Source: Limnoperna fortunei (lineage: Eukaryota > Mollusca > Bivalvia > Mytilida > Modiolidae). From it: a stretch of DNA of 64,000 nt. A model generated the notes under the pieces. That model saw nothing but the letters and a program-made list of their open reading frames with translations. It did not search any database and was not told where the DNA came from. A program made the translations under genes and the position numbers. The DNA is taken from the NCBI GenBank assembly GCA_944474755.1, contig OX104112.1, forward strand, positions 19,556,460-19,620,459. Reading direction: 5' to 3'. Shown piece by piece: positions 38,437 to 50,725 of this stretch. Position 1 is the stretch's first letter, and every line of letters begins with the position of its first letter.

Positions 38437-38700
38437 GGTAGTGTTTCTTATTCCTGGATTTGACTTTTCCCTAGACAAGACAATGAGTAACTCGACGGGT
38501 GTCTAATTAGAGGCAGGCACTGCTTACTCGCCGGAGCACCTGAGTGAACCCATGGTTTTTATTGGGTTCGGGTTACTCTCTTTCTGTGTTTTATGGTTTT
38601 TGTGTTGTGTTTGTCTATATCCGGATTTGAAGCTTTCCCTTGGCTTTTGGCTCTTGTTGTTCGGTCGGTTTTCATTGCTTTTTTCTTAATATGAAACTAA
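38437..38700 (+). repeat. Penelope-like element pLTR-type direct repeat, downstream copy
   Basis: Matches 36578-36760 over about 170 bases and continues with a T/G-rich tail to about 38700. Its reverse complement also begins both minus-strand PLE relics (4690 and 30725). I do not see a hammerhead core in it, although a short 'aatgagtaactcgacgggtg' stretch has a passing resemblance. Confidence 0.72.
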
Positions 38701-40155
38701 ATTCTCATTAATTTATCATTCTCACTACTACTTAATTTTATTTTTCAGATCCCTAAAAGTGGGGCTATACACAATCAATGACATTACAAATTCCCCTTTA
38801 GCATTACATGCTTTATATTGGATGCATTATTTCTGTTTGGGTTTATTTTAAAGTACAACAATCTACAAGAGGAAATAAATTTCAGTATAGAAATTCAAGA
38901 ACCAGATTTTATTCTAACGCCATAAACCTCGCTTACTTTAGTTATCATGTGTTGCTATGATATTATGAATAATTTTAATGTGACCTTCCTCATACGCCTT
39001 AGAAAGAAACCTCTATTTAAATATGTAATAAAATATTGTCTCGCATAGGGATAACAGCAATTTATTTTGAACTTCATATCGTAAAAAATATGTCAAAACT
39101 GCAGTATTTGTTGTTAGTTGCTACCTGCAAAGCTCTAGTCAACATCGTAATTACATAAGGCTTCCACAACATATTTGTACATGTTAAATTGTGTAACATT
39201 TTTGTTCTACATTTAACAATGCGTTTGGTATGGCTGTTTCAGACATTAAATAAATCGCCCTCGTGTCTTTTGCTTTCAGTTTTTCATTATTACATATTTT
39301 ACCTTTGCATGTCGAACATACAATAAAAAAACAAATGTTTCCAGTGTAATACGTCCATATTTGATATGATGCCTTTATTTTTTGTATGTCATAACTCGTC
39401 TTTGGTGTTTATAAAGGGACCTTGCGTTGTATGCAAAAGTTCTTCGGATTTCGTGACTTTCAAGAGAATTCGGACAAACCGCGATACTTTTACGCCTTAA
39501 CCGGATACGTTATTACCCGAATACTTTCAGACTGACGACATTCGCCTGCTCCTAGCTACTCTTCCATTCTATTCAGGTCAAAATTCTCTGTACCAAAATT
39601 AAAACCCCATCGCATTTCAAAACACTGATTAACTGTGGAACATAATTGTTCATTTCAATTTTTAGCATAAGTGGGACCAAACATGGTAAGCAATTTTTGT
39701 TTGAAAAGCAAAACCAGCAACTAATACACTTTAATTTGTCTTTATTTGTTCTGATTGTTAAAATATACATGTATTGTTAATCTTAATAAAAATGTTACTT
39801 TGTTATTACCAAATATTACACATTATCTCTGACATTGAAAAACAATTTTCTGACAAGAGAGGATCAAGGAACAGCCAAATAAATCCTTTTCCTATGTAGG
39901 CTCGAAAGCCAAAAATTTATTTAATTTCATATCAAAATCGAAATAAGTCATTGCTGTCCATGCATTTTCCAAAAAGCACTATAACTCCGATCTTACGAAA
40001 TAGCTTGTTCAAATTTGAAGGTAGACTTCGAGTTTTAATGTTTTTGAATACCAGTCACTTTTATTGCCGCTCAGTATTATTAGCAAATAAATTAGAAATT
40101 AGGATTTTATATATACCCAAATTTTCTTTGTCATAATTAAAATGCCATCAAAGCT
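38701..40155. other. AT-rich non-coding stretch
   Basis: No gene recognised. The block from about 39940 to the hammerhead may be part of the element that carries it, judging from the inverted repeat that follows. Confidence 0.45.
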
Positions 40156-40160
40156 AGCTA

Positions 40161-40320
40161 GGTTAATAGAATTTATTACGCCAGAACGTTTTGGAATTTT
40201 GGTGATAAAAATTCTACAACATCTTAATCATTTGGATTTTAAATATTATTTGGGTTTGAGCGCCACTGATGAGTCTTGATTAGACGAAACGCGTGTCTGG
40301 CCTAGTAAATTCAATTAACC
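40161..40320. repeat. Inverted repeat bracketing the hammerhead
   Basis: The left arm, 40161-40185 (ggttaatagaatttattacg then ccaga), is the reverse complement, with about five changes, of 40296-40320 (tctggcctagtaaattcaat then taacc). The right arm starts two bases before the predicted ribozyme cleavage site, so the palindrome boundary nearly coincides with the RNA end that cleavage would create. Confidence 0.7.
40262..40301 (+). ncRNA. Hammerhead ribozyme, type I topology, complete core
   Basis: CTGATGA is at 40266-40272. Stem II is GTCT (73-76) paired with AGAC (82-85) around a 5-base loop. GAAA is at 40286-40289. Stem III is the minimal A-U, C-G pair around GCGT. The cleavage triplet GTC lies at 40295-40297, with scission expected after C40297. 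Stem I pairs GCCA (40262-40265) with TGGC (40298-40301). Every invariant core residue of the family is present. Such minimal-stem-III hammerheads are known from PLEs and small non-autonomous retroelements in metazoans, where they process multimeric transcripts. The open end of stem I usually carries tertiary contacts, which I could not verify here. Confidence 0.88.
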
Positions 40321-42968
40321 TTGGTATCTTTGATGACATTTTAATAGTCACAGTCTTAATAATCAGGCCGATGATGGAAGGCTGACGTTTACATTTTGAC
40401 TTTTCGTTGACATCTAGCAGCAAAATCATCAAATAGCCTTCTTAGACATCCCAAATATATATAAACGTGTGTACATTTTCATTGACAATTTTCTTTGCAT
40501 AGCTAGTACCAGGGTCATAGCAAATAATAGCAATATAACAGTAATATGAATATATTTCAAGGTTTTAGACTGTAGTCCACCCACGCATTCTTCTGGGGAC
40601 CCATCCATATTTTCAAATTCTTTGAAATTCTGTAAAATCATTAGTCAATGTGTAGATATTATGATGTCTTCATGTGGATATTTAAAAATTTACTGCCATG
40701 TGTCCTGAGAACAAATGAGAAGGTCTTTCCCACTGTTCCTCTAAAGTCAAAAAATTTAGGTGATGCTACGAGATTTTGTGTCTTGCTATAGCACAAAATG
40801 TCACTTCCAGTCATAAAAATGAGTTATTTGAGTAAAGAAAGTGGTCCGAGCCAAAAATAGATGGCTGTTAAGGACTTTCATTCCGTTGCTAGGGACAAAA
40901 GGCCACTTCAGGTCATGAAATGAAATATTCCAGTAAAGTACATCATTCTGATGCTAAAAATATTTGGTTGCTAAGGACTTTTTATAACACACAGTCACCT
41001 TGTTGCTATGGTATGACCTTGACCTATGACCCTTGACCTTTGGCTTAAATTGAAGCTCTTTTCATACTGATCACTTTAGACCTATGTTTACTATATTACC
41101 TCTAACCGTTTTCAAGTTTTAACCAAAAAACCAATTAACCGAACCGCGACAAATGCAGTAACTCGAAAATGATTAATCGCATTGAAACAGCTTTGAATCA
41201 AATGTACCAAATAAAGGTCTCAATAAGAGGAGTATTTTTCCCATTTATTGTCTGCTTCTATCTTATATGGTTTATGAGATATAATGCTAACAAGACATAT
41301 GGTGACCTTTGACCTTGAATTTTGACCTTTGACCTTGACATTTTAAAATGCATCATATGTCACTTAGGATCAATGGTGGTAGTCCCAAGTCTCGTTGCGT
41401 CATTTTTCATGTCAAAAACGCGTAAACAGGAAGTTGAATGGAAGAAAAAATTTGCATGTTAAATCATTACCATAGGGCAGTCTACATTTGTACACTTTAG
41501 ATTTTGAGAATCGGTTACGGTTTCTGATTTATCTGCTAAGAAGGGTTTTCGTGTTGGGGCAGATATCTCTGTTACTAAAAATAGATCGGTCTAAAAGCAT
41601 GAGCCATGTCATATCCGGATATGACCGATTAATAGTACCAAGTATCGAGATGATATGTCGAGAACCTTTTGGCAAACCTCCGCGGTAGAAGAAAAATATT
41701 AATAAATATAAGTTCATTGGTTCTACCGAACAAATGAGAGGCTTTCCACTAATTGCAAAATGACCTTCAACTTGACTTGGTTATATGGAAATTGAATTTT
41801 CTTTTCAAAATAAACAAACGAAAGAAAACCCATTCGTATATCTTTCGAAATAAAAAAGGTCATATAATAGGACGTTAATTGAGATAAATGAGCTTGACTA
41901 CCAAGTGTTTGATATTTGCATATTTAATGCTTTAAAAACAAATCATTTATTAGTATTTACCATTTTATATACACGAAAAAGCTGAATTTCAAAGGATTCG
42001 ACCTTGACTTCTTACAATGTGACCTTGACCTTGTTGAGGGTCAAAAGGACCAACAGTGAAGATCCTATGTCAATATATCTTTAAGTTATGAAGATATGAC
42101 TATTTATCATAAATAGCAAAATTTATAAGATGACCTTGACCTTTGACCTTGCATCTGTTTTAAGGTCAAGGGTCGTAATGGTCTTTGGTGAAGACCCCAT
42201 GCCTCTACTATCAATATTTAATAAGTTATCAATGGAAACCTAAATATCAATGGTTGTAATGGGAGATAAATCCTATAAGATGAAGTCAAATCCTTTTCCT
42301 CTAAATAAAAAAAAGTTGCGCCTTTATGAGGCAGACATTTTATCCGCTATAAGTTATAGGCTATCTTTTACCGTTTCATAGGAATAGCTACGACAAGAAA
42401 ATGTCAAACTTTAGAATGTGACCTGGACCTTTGGCCATGTGTCCATTTTCAAGGTCAAGGTCAATGATGACTAACGATATAAGGTTTCATATATATATAT
42501 CTGTTATTGTTACTGAGATATAGTGATATAATGCAATTCACAATACATGTCATTGGTCTAGGGGAGTTAACTCTTATAAAAAGTCAATTAAAAAATGACG
42601 ATTCAAGATTTTTATAAGATCAACATTTTTTTGGTAAAGGTTTCAGTTTTGTATCTATTATGGTTAAGGAGGAGATCCGGCCACAACAAAGGTAAAAAAT
42701 TAGAACGTGACCTTGACCTTTGACCTTGTGACCTTTTCAAGGTCAAGATCAATGATGACCAACAGTGAAAAACCCAAGTCTCTCTCACCTCTGGTTCATG
42801 AGTTTCAATGGTAAAAAATATACTTGGCAATAAACAAGGGGAAATAATTCCTATAAGGAGTCGTCAAAATCCTTTGCGCGATATGTAATAATTTGTCGCG
42901 ATCAATAGCTGAGCATTTTGGAACCAGTTTCATTGCAAAATTTTTTACGGTTTCATAGTTTATCTAGT

Positions 42969-43785
42969 TTTTCTCTAGATCTAATAATTTTCAAGATTTT
43001 GAGGCAAAAATGTCAAAAACAATCAATTTCGACAATTAAATAGCAATAGTTATAAAACTCCTACCCAATGGAGTGTTTCGTAGAGCTTTCGATGCCGATA
43101 AAGGCATGCCTCTTCGGTTTTCCTGTATCTGTTATACTTTTTGAACTATAAGCCAAAAACTGTATTTTGACCCCCTCCGTTATATTTTTAGCCATGGCGG
43201 GTCATGGTTGGTGCAAACTTGGTTGAGGACATTTTACGAATGATGTGAACAAAGTTTCAAATCAGTACTTTCAGTGGTTTCAGAGGAGAAGATTTTAAAA
43301 AGTCAATTAAAACCAATTAAAAAAAACAGTTCAAGTGGAATAACTCTTAAACGGTTAATAAGACATTCTTGACCATAGGCCATTTTTGTAGATCTCATAG
43401 AGCAGAACAATTAAGCAATGCTAATTTTTCTCTAGTTCTAATAATTTTCAAGATTTTGAGGCAAAAATTGCAAAAATCATCAATTTCGACAATTAAAGGG
43501 CAATAACTCCTACAAGGAGTCGTTATACAACCTTGTCCTAATGAAGTGTTTTGTAGAGCTTTTGATGCTGAAGAAGGTAAGTCTCTTCGGTTTTCCTGTA
43601 TCTGTTGCACTTTATGAACTATAAGCGAAAAACTGTATTTTGACCCCACTGTTCTATTTTTAGGCATGGTGGCCATGCTGGTTGGTCTGAGGCCATGATT
43701 TGTGCAAACTTGGTAGAGGACATTTTACTGATGATCTATGCAAGTTTCAAAGCAATCCCTTCAGTGGTTTTGGAGGAGAAGATTT
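42969..43785. repeat. Direct duplication, about 330-360 bp, offset about 456 bp
   Basis: 42969-43295 and 43427-43785 share 'taataattttcaagattttg', 'tcaatttcgacaattaaa', 'ctcttcggttttcctgtatc', 'actgtattttgacccc' and 'tcagtggttt', in the same order and orientation, with point changes and a few short indels. Confidence 0.8.
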
Positions 43786-43836
43786 AAAAAAAAAAGTTAA
43801 CGACGACGACGACAACGGACGCCAAGTGATGGCAAT

Positions 43837-43867
43837 AGCTCACCTGACCCGAAGGTTCAGGTGAGCT
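43837..43867. repeat. Perfect 11-bp hairpin at the right end of the foreign segment
   Basis: AGCTCACCTGA (43837-43847) and TCAGGTGAGCT (43857-43867) are exact reverse complements around a 9-base loop. Array sequence resumes within two bases. A terminal hairpin recalls Helitron 3' ends, but the CTRR terminus a few bases beyond the hairpin is not seen, so that class is not assigned. Confidence 0.85.
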
Positions 43868-45228
43868 TAAAATGAGTTATGTGAGTAAAGAAAGTGGTCC
43901 CGAGCAAAAAAAATGGTTGTTAAGGACTTTCATTCCGTTGCTAGGTACAAAAGGCCACTTCCAGTCATGAAATGACATATTTCAGTAAAGTACATCAAAT
44001 TCTAAATCTAAAGTACATCAGAATCTAAAAATATATGGTTCCTAGGGACATTTTATAACAGTTACCTCGTTGCTAGGGTATGACCTTGACCTATGACCTT
44101 TGACTTTTGACTCAAATTGAAGCTCTTTTCCTACTGATCACTTTAAACCTATATGTTTACTATATTATCTCTAACCTTTTCAAGTTTTAAGCAAAAAACG
44201 ATTTACCGAAACACATCAATGGCTGTAACTCGAAAACTGTTCATCGTACATCTTCGAGCCAATGTACCAAATGAAGGTCTCTATAAGAGGAGTATTTTTT
44301 CCATTTATTGTCTGCTTCTATCTTTTATGGTTTAGTGCTGACAAGACCTGTTGTGACCTTTGACCTTTGACATTCACATTTTGAAATGTAACATTTATCA
44401 CTTAGGATCAATGCTGCTGGTCCCAAGTCTCTAGGACTTCCGGTTTTCGAGAAAAAAATATTACAAGTTGCGACATTTTTTGGGTCAAAAACGCGTAAAC
44501 CGGAAGTCGATTGAGAAAAAAATTTGCATGTTAAATCATCGCCATAAGGCGGCCAACACTCTGTACACTTCAGAATTTGAGTATCTGTTACGGTTTCTGA
44601 GTTTATCTGCTAACAATGTTTTTGGTGTTGGGGCAGATAACTCTGTTACTAAAAATAGAACAGTCTCATAGGGTGAGTCAGGTCATCTCCTGGTATAAGT
44701 GATTAAACGTACCAAGTATCAAAATGATATGTCGAAACCCTTTCTGGCAAACTCATTTGGAAATTGTGGAGAAAAAAAAATAATAAACCGTCATTTGTTC
44801 TGAGAACAAATTAGAAGGTCTTTCCCACTGTTCCTCTAAACTCAGAAAATTTATGTGATGCTATGGGATTTTGTGTTTTGTTTTGCTATAGCACAAAATG
44901 TCGCTTCCAGTCATAAAAATGAGCTATTTAAGTAAAGAAAGTGGTCCCGAACCAAAAAATATATGGGTTGTTAAGGACGTTCATTCCGTTGCTAGGGACA
45001 AAAGGCAACTTCCGGTCATGAAATGACATATTTAGATAAATAACATCATTCTGGTTCTAAAAAAACGATTAACCGAAACGCATCAAGGGCAGTAACTCGA
45101 AAATGGTTCATCGCACAGCTTCGGGTTAATGTAGTAAATGACGGTCTCAATAAGAGGAGTATTTTCCCCATTTATGTCTGCTTCTATCTTTTATGGTTTG
45201 TGAGATATAGTGCTAACAAGACCTATGG

Positions 45229-45248
45229 TGACCTTTGACCTTTGACCT
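45229..45248 (-). promoter_or_regulatory. Triple nuclear-receptor half site (example of many)
   Basis: Three TGACCT half sites separated by single T bases make two overlapping DR1-type elements (the reverse complement is AGGTCA A AGGTCA). Comparable clusters occur in nearly every array unit, for example near 41300, 46320, 47370, 52245-52290, 54505-54545, 56575-56605, 57890-57920, 58185-58215 and 62750-62780. Known DR1 binders include HNF4, RXR and COUP-TF family receptors. Binding here is not shown. Confidence 0.5.
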
Positions 45249-45671
45249 GGAAATTTTTAAATGTAATATATGTCACTTAGGATCAATGGTGGTGGTCCCA
45301 AGTCTCTAAAGACGTACGGTTTCTGAGAAAAATTTTTTGACGCGTTGCGACATTTTTCAGGTCAAAAACGCGTAAACAGGAAGTTAATAGGAAAAAAAAA
45401 TTGTGCATGACAAATCATCACCATAAGGCCAGTTACATTTTGTACACTTCAGATTTTGAGAATCAGTTACGGTTTCTGAGTTTATCTGATAACAAGGGTT
45501 TACAGTGTTGGGGCAGATAACTCTGTTACTAAAAATAGATCAGTTTCACAGGGGGAACCAAGTCATCTCTGGATATGACCGATTAATGGTACCAAGTATC
45601 GAAATGATATGTCGCGACACTTTTTGGCAAACCTCGGCGGAAGAAGAAGAAAAAATAATCATAAGAAATAC

Positions 45672-45708
45672 AAGAAGGTTTTTCCCTTGGAAAGGGGAAA
45701 GACCTTAA
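45672..45708. repeat. Unit-terminal hairpin (aggtctttccc type)
   Basis: 'aaggtttttcccttgg' pairs with 'aaaggggaaagacctt', closing a short loop, directly before 'aattaaaccgtcat' that begins the next unit. Similar single hairpins occur at 51155-51189 and 52700-52733. Confidence 0.75.
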
Positions 45709-47390
45709 TTAAACCGTCATTTTTTCTGAAAACAAATGAGAAGGATTTCCCACTGTTTCTCTAAAGTCAGAAAATATATGTGATGCTATGGGCTTTTGTG
45801 TCTTACTAAGCACAAAACGTCACTTCCAGTCATAAAAATGGGTTATTTGAGTAAAGAAAGTGCTCCCTAGCCAAAAACAGATGGTTGTTAAGGACTCTTA
45901 TGTTCGTTGCTAGGGATAAAAACCATTTCCGTTCGTGAAATGACATATTTTAGTAAAGAGCATCATTCTGATTCTAAAAATATATGGTTGCTAAGGACTT
46001 TTTATAACAGTTACCTTGTTGCTATGGTATGACCTTGACCTATGACCTTTCACCTTTGGCTCAAATGGTAGCTCTTTTCTTACTGATCATGTTAAACCTA
46101 TATGTTTACTATATTATCTCCAACCGTTTTCAAGTTTTAACAAAAAGCGACTAACCAAAACGAGTCAAGGGATATAATTAGAAAACGGTTCATCGCACAG
46201 CTTCGGGCCAATGTACCAAATGAAGGTCTCGATAGGAGAAGTATTTTTCCTATTTATTGTCTGCTTCTATCTTATATGATTTATGAGATACAGTGCTAAC
46301 AAGAACTATTTTCACATTTGACCTTGACTTTTGACCTTTGAACTTGACATTTTTAAATGTAACATATGTCACTTAGGATCAAAGGTGGTGGTCCCAAGTC
46401 TCTAGGACTTACGGATTTTAAGAAAAAAAATTTTGATGCGTTGTGACATTTTTCAGGTCAAAAAACGCGTAAACAGGAAGTCGATTGAAAAAAAAACGTT
46501 GCATGAAAAATCATCGCCATAGGTCCAACGACATTTTTTACACTTCAGATTTTACGAATCGGCTACGGTTTCTGAGTTTATTTGCTAACAAGGGGTTTCG
46601 TCTTGGGGCAGATAACTCTGTTACTAAAAATAGATCGGTTTCACAGCGTGAGCCAAGTCATCTCTGGATATGGCCGATTAATGGTAGCAAGCATCGAAAT
46701 GATATGTTTCGGCACTTTTTGGCAAATCTCCGCGGAAGAAGAAAAAAAATAATAATTAAACTGCCATTTGTTCTGGGAAGGTCTTTTCCACTGTTCCTCT
46801 AAAGTCAGAAAATTTAGGTGATGCTATGGGATTTTGTGTCTTGCTAAGCACAAAATGTCACTGCCAGTCATGAAAATGAGTTATTTTAGTAAAGAAAGTG
46901 GTCCCGAGCCAAAAAATATATGTGTTTGTTAAGGACTTTCATTCCGTTGTTAGGGACAAAATGCCACTTCCGTTCATGAAATGACACATTCCAGTAAAGT
47001 ACATCATTCTGATTCTAAAAATGTATGGTTGCTAAGGACTTTTTATAAAGGTCACCTTGTTGCTATGGTATGACCTTGACCTATAACTTGTGACCTTTGG
47101 CTCAAATTGAAGCTCTTTTCTTACTGATCACTTTAAACCTATATCTTAACTATATTATCTCTAACCGTTTTCAAGTTTTAACAAAAAAAAACCGATTAAC
47201 CGAAACACGTCAAGGGCAGTAATTCGAAAATGGTTAATCGCTCAGCTTTGGGTCAATGTACCAAACGGAGGTCTCAATAAGGTGAGTATTTCCCCGTTTT
47301 TTGTCTGCTTCAATCTTTTATGGTTTGTGAGATATAGTGCTAACAAGACCTATGTTAACTTTTGACCTTTGACCTTGACATTTTTAAATG

Positions 47391-47664
47391 TAACATATGT
47401 CACTTAGGATCAAAGGTGGTGGTCCCAAGTCTCTAGGACTTACGGATTTTAAGAAAAAAAATTTTGATGCGTTGCGACATTTTTCAGGTCAAAAAACGCG
47501 TAAACAGGAAGTCGATTGGAAAAAAAACGTAACATATGTCACTTAGGATCAATGGTGGTGGTCGCAAGTCTCTAGAACTTATGGTTTGTGTGAAAAAAAT
47601 TTTGACGCGTTGCAACATTTTTCAGGCCAAAAACACGCTATCAGTAAGTCGATTGGAAAAAAAA
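47391..47664. repeat. Tandem duplication of about 139 bp inside one unit
   Basis: 'aacatatgtcacttaggatc' begins at about 47391 and again at about 47530. Both copies run through 'ggtggtggtc', the 'gttgc.acatttttcagg' block and 'agtcgattggaaaaaaaa'. The second copy is more diverged from the other units. Other units have this segment once. Confidence 0.8.
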
Positions 47665-48311
47665 ATATTAATGATAAATCAACGCTATAGGTCAGACGAC
47701 ATTTTTTACACTTCAGATTTTAAGAATCGATTACGGTTTTTGAGTTTATCTGTTAACAAGGGTTTACGGTGTAGGGGCAGAAAACTCCGTATCTAAAATT
47801 AGATCGGTTTCACAGGGTGAACTGAGTCATCTGCCAGTATGACCGATTCATGGTACCAAGTATCAAAATGATATGTCGCGACACTTTTTTGCAAATGATG
47901 GCGTAAAAAAAGGAAAATTAATAATAATTAAACCGTCATTTGTTCTGAGAACAAACGAGAAGGTCTTTCCCACAGTTCCTCTAAAGTCAGAAAATTTAGG
48001 TGATGCTATGGGATTTTTTGTTTTGCTATAGCACAAAATGTCGCTTCCAGTCATAAAAATGAGTTATTTAAGTAAAGAGTGATACCGAACCAAAAAAAAT
48101 TTGGTTGTTAAGGACGTTCATTCCGTTGCTAGCGAGAAAAGGCCACTTCCGGTCATAAAATGACATATTTAAGTAAAGTACATCATTCTGATTCTAAAAA
48201 TATATGGTTGATAAGAAATTTTTATAAGAGTTACCTTGTTGCTATGGTTGACCTTGACCTATGACCTTTGACCTTTGGCTCAAATTGAAGCTCTTTTCCT
48301 ACTGATCACGT

Positions 48312-49413
48312 TAAGAATACAATGGACCAATAGCCTTTTAATGTTATTTTCCATATGGGGGTACCCCTTTTCGATTATTATTTCGTTGAAAGACAAAGTT
48401 AATTTAATGTTAAATTAAGAGAGATTATTTATGTTAAAGAATAGGGGGTTTATTTGTTGCTATTAAAAATATAGGTTCGCATTGCTTTTCTGGCTGAAAA
48501 ATGAGGGTCAAAAAGGGGGAGTCTCATTTTTTCAAATTTCGTCGAGGTGCGCCTACGTATTCGAATTTCGATTTCTTCCTCCAAAATGTGTGTAAAACTC
48601 CATTTCTTTCCAAAATATATTTTCGTTAGCAATCATTATTGACCAATCGCGTTTAACCTGACAGTATTTTCACGCTTTTACTTTGTGCTCATAAAATGGC
48701 CGCGCCCATACCGTTATGCATTAGTACATTGATACCTATGGACGCAGAATTAAGCAAATTGCACACCTTTAGTACTGTTGATTAAATGACAAAACTTGTA
48801 TGTAGTTGGGCATATACATCGATGTTCTTTTATGCTTTAGGTGCCGTTTTACAAAGGCCACCCCTGGAATAAAAAGCCAGTTTTTGCAAGTAGTTTTTTT
48901 CTCCCCAGTTTTTGCTGCGCTTCAAAATTGATGTTTTTTTATCTTTCCTGTTGGTGTTTTTCACATAGCATGTGTAGATGCCTATGTTCGACGACTGTTC
49001 TATCTTAAATTTTCATTCAGGGTCCACAATTGAACGAACGAAATGCGGTCGAAATGATCTTCAGAAAATTAACGGTTTTTGAAACAGACTATACCTTGTT
49101 CAAAACTGACCTTATTTTAATAGTACAACATTATGGTTGAATGCTGGACCTTACTTCGGTGATTTAAAAACAGCGTTTCGAAATCGTTTAACATTTGTGG
49201 AATTATCGCATATTATTATAATACAACCAGAAAGTCAGATTAGGGCCGAAAAAACGTAAAGATCATAGTTCTTTTATAATTGTCAAAAGTTCAACTGGAA
49301 TCAACGAAGTAGACTAAATTTGCTGTTTATGCGTCCTGTAACATAAAAACTCCGAATGTAGTGTACACATTGACCACGAGCCTTTCAGTCATTGTTTTAT
49401 CATTCCCACCCCT
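48312..49413. other. Unrelated island in the array
   Basis: Unit sequence breaks after 'actgatcacgtta' and resumes at 'tatagtgctaacaagac', skipping the 157-bp module. In between is about 1.1 kb with no similarity to the rest of the array and no clear terminal repeats. It includes 'aaaatggccgcgccca' and 'gtgccgttttacaaaggcca', and no frame over 60 codons or recognised protein. It may be an inserted element or older host sequence. Confidence 0.55.
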
Positions 49414-50098
49414 ATATAGTGCTAACAAGACAAATGGTGACCTTTGACCTTGACATTTTCAAATGTAATATATTTCACTTAGGATCAATGGTGGTGGTCC
49501 CAAGTTTCTGCGACTTTCGCTTTTTAGAGAAAAAAATTTTGACGCATTGCGTCATTTTTCACGTGAAAAACGCATAAACCAGAAGTCGATTAAGAAAAAA
49601 AAATTTCATGTTAAATCATCGCCATAAGTCGCCCTAAAATTTGTACACTTCAGATTTTGAGTATCTGTTACGGTTTCTGAGTTTATCTACTAACAAGGGT
49701 TTTCAATGTTGGGACAGATAACTCTATTACTAAAAATAGAACAGTCTCACAGGGTGAGTCAGGTCATCTCCTGGAGCGATTAAACGTACCAAGTATCAAA
49801 ATGATATGTCGAAACCCCTTCTGGCAAACCCATTTGGAAATTTGGGGAGAAAAATAAAAATAATAAATAATGAAAAGTCATTTGTTCAAAGATCAAATGT
49901 GAGGTCTTTCCCGGCATTTTCTTAGTGTTATGTCTAGGTATTTGGTTGCTAATTTTGAAAATTGCTGCCAATAACCATTGGACTTTGGTCCTAAAACGAA
50001 GGGCTTGTTGAGACGGTCACAAAAAACCTATGATCACTATATTATATCGGATGGTTTAAAAGTTATCAGCCATAAACTAATGAGCCGAAACCGCAAAG

Positions 50099-50725
50099 GC
50101 CATAACTTGAAAACGATTTGTCGCAGAGTTTTCAATAATTTAAATCAAATGTAGATCTCAATGAGAGGAACATTTTTCTGGTATATCGTCTGCTTAATAT
50201 TTTTATGGTTTTTGAGTTATTTCGAAAACAAAATTTACCCGAAACCTGTCCAGGGCCATAACCTCTAAAACGGTTTGTCGCAAAGTTTTTAAACCTGTGT
50301 ATCAAATGTAGGTCTCAATGAGAGGAACATTTTTCTGATATATTGTTTGCTTCAATTTTTTATGGTTTTTGAGTTATTTCGAAAACAAAATTTAACGGAA
50401 ACCTGTCAAGTGCCATAACCTCTAAAACGGTTTGCCGCACAGTTTTCGAACCGTTATAACAAATGTAGATCTCAATAAGAGGAACATTTTTCTGATATAT
50501 TGTCTGCTTCAATTTTTTTTACGGTTTTTGAGTTATTTCGTAAAAAATTTTTAGCCGAAACCTGTCAAAGGCCATAACCTCTAAAACGGTTTGCCGCACA
50601 GTTTTCGAACCTTATATCAAATGTAGATCTCAATGAGAGGAACATTTTTCTCATAAATTGTCTGCTTCAATTTTTTATGGTTTTTGAGTTATATTGAAAA
50701 CCAAATTTCAATGGCGGCCATTTTG
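50099..50725. repeat. 157-bp module expanded to about four tandem copies
   Basis: 'ccataac' begins copies at 50099, 50256, 50413 and 50572, steps of 157, 157 and 159 bases. Each copy carries 'acggtttgtcgcaca', 'atgtagatctcaatgagagg', 'aacatttttctgatatattg' and 'ttatggtttttgagttat'. The standard unit has one counterpart of this module. The last copy leads into 'tcaatggcggccattttgaa'. A partial variant recurs at 51200-51440. Confidence 0.88.

Larger units (their letters stand above)
41716..43867. mobile_element. Foreign segment in the first array unit, ending in a hairpin
   Basis: Unit sequence stops after the A-rich end near 41700 and a degraded 'gaacaaatgagaggctttcc', and resumes at 43869 with 'aaatgagtta', part-way into the next unit. 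The intervening 2.1 kb has its own tgacctt tracts but otherwise differs. It contains a ~456-bp direct duplication and ends with 'gacgacgacgac', 'aatagctcacctga' and a perfect hairpin. It looks like a dispersed element with a defined right end. The left end is not resolved. Similar '...gctcacct...aggtgagc' termini are, from memory, frequent in bivalve genomes. Confidence 0.5.

Noticed and set aside
38437..38520. Hammerhead ribozyme in the PLE pLTR
   Set aside because: A short 'atgagtaactcgacgggtgt' stretch is suggestive, but CTGATGA and GAAA cores are both absent.
43837..43867. Helitron 3' end
   Set aside because: The hairpin fits, but a CTRR terminus at the expected distance is not seen and the left end is unknown.
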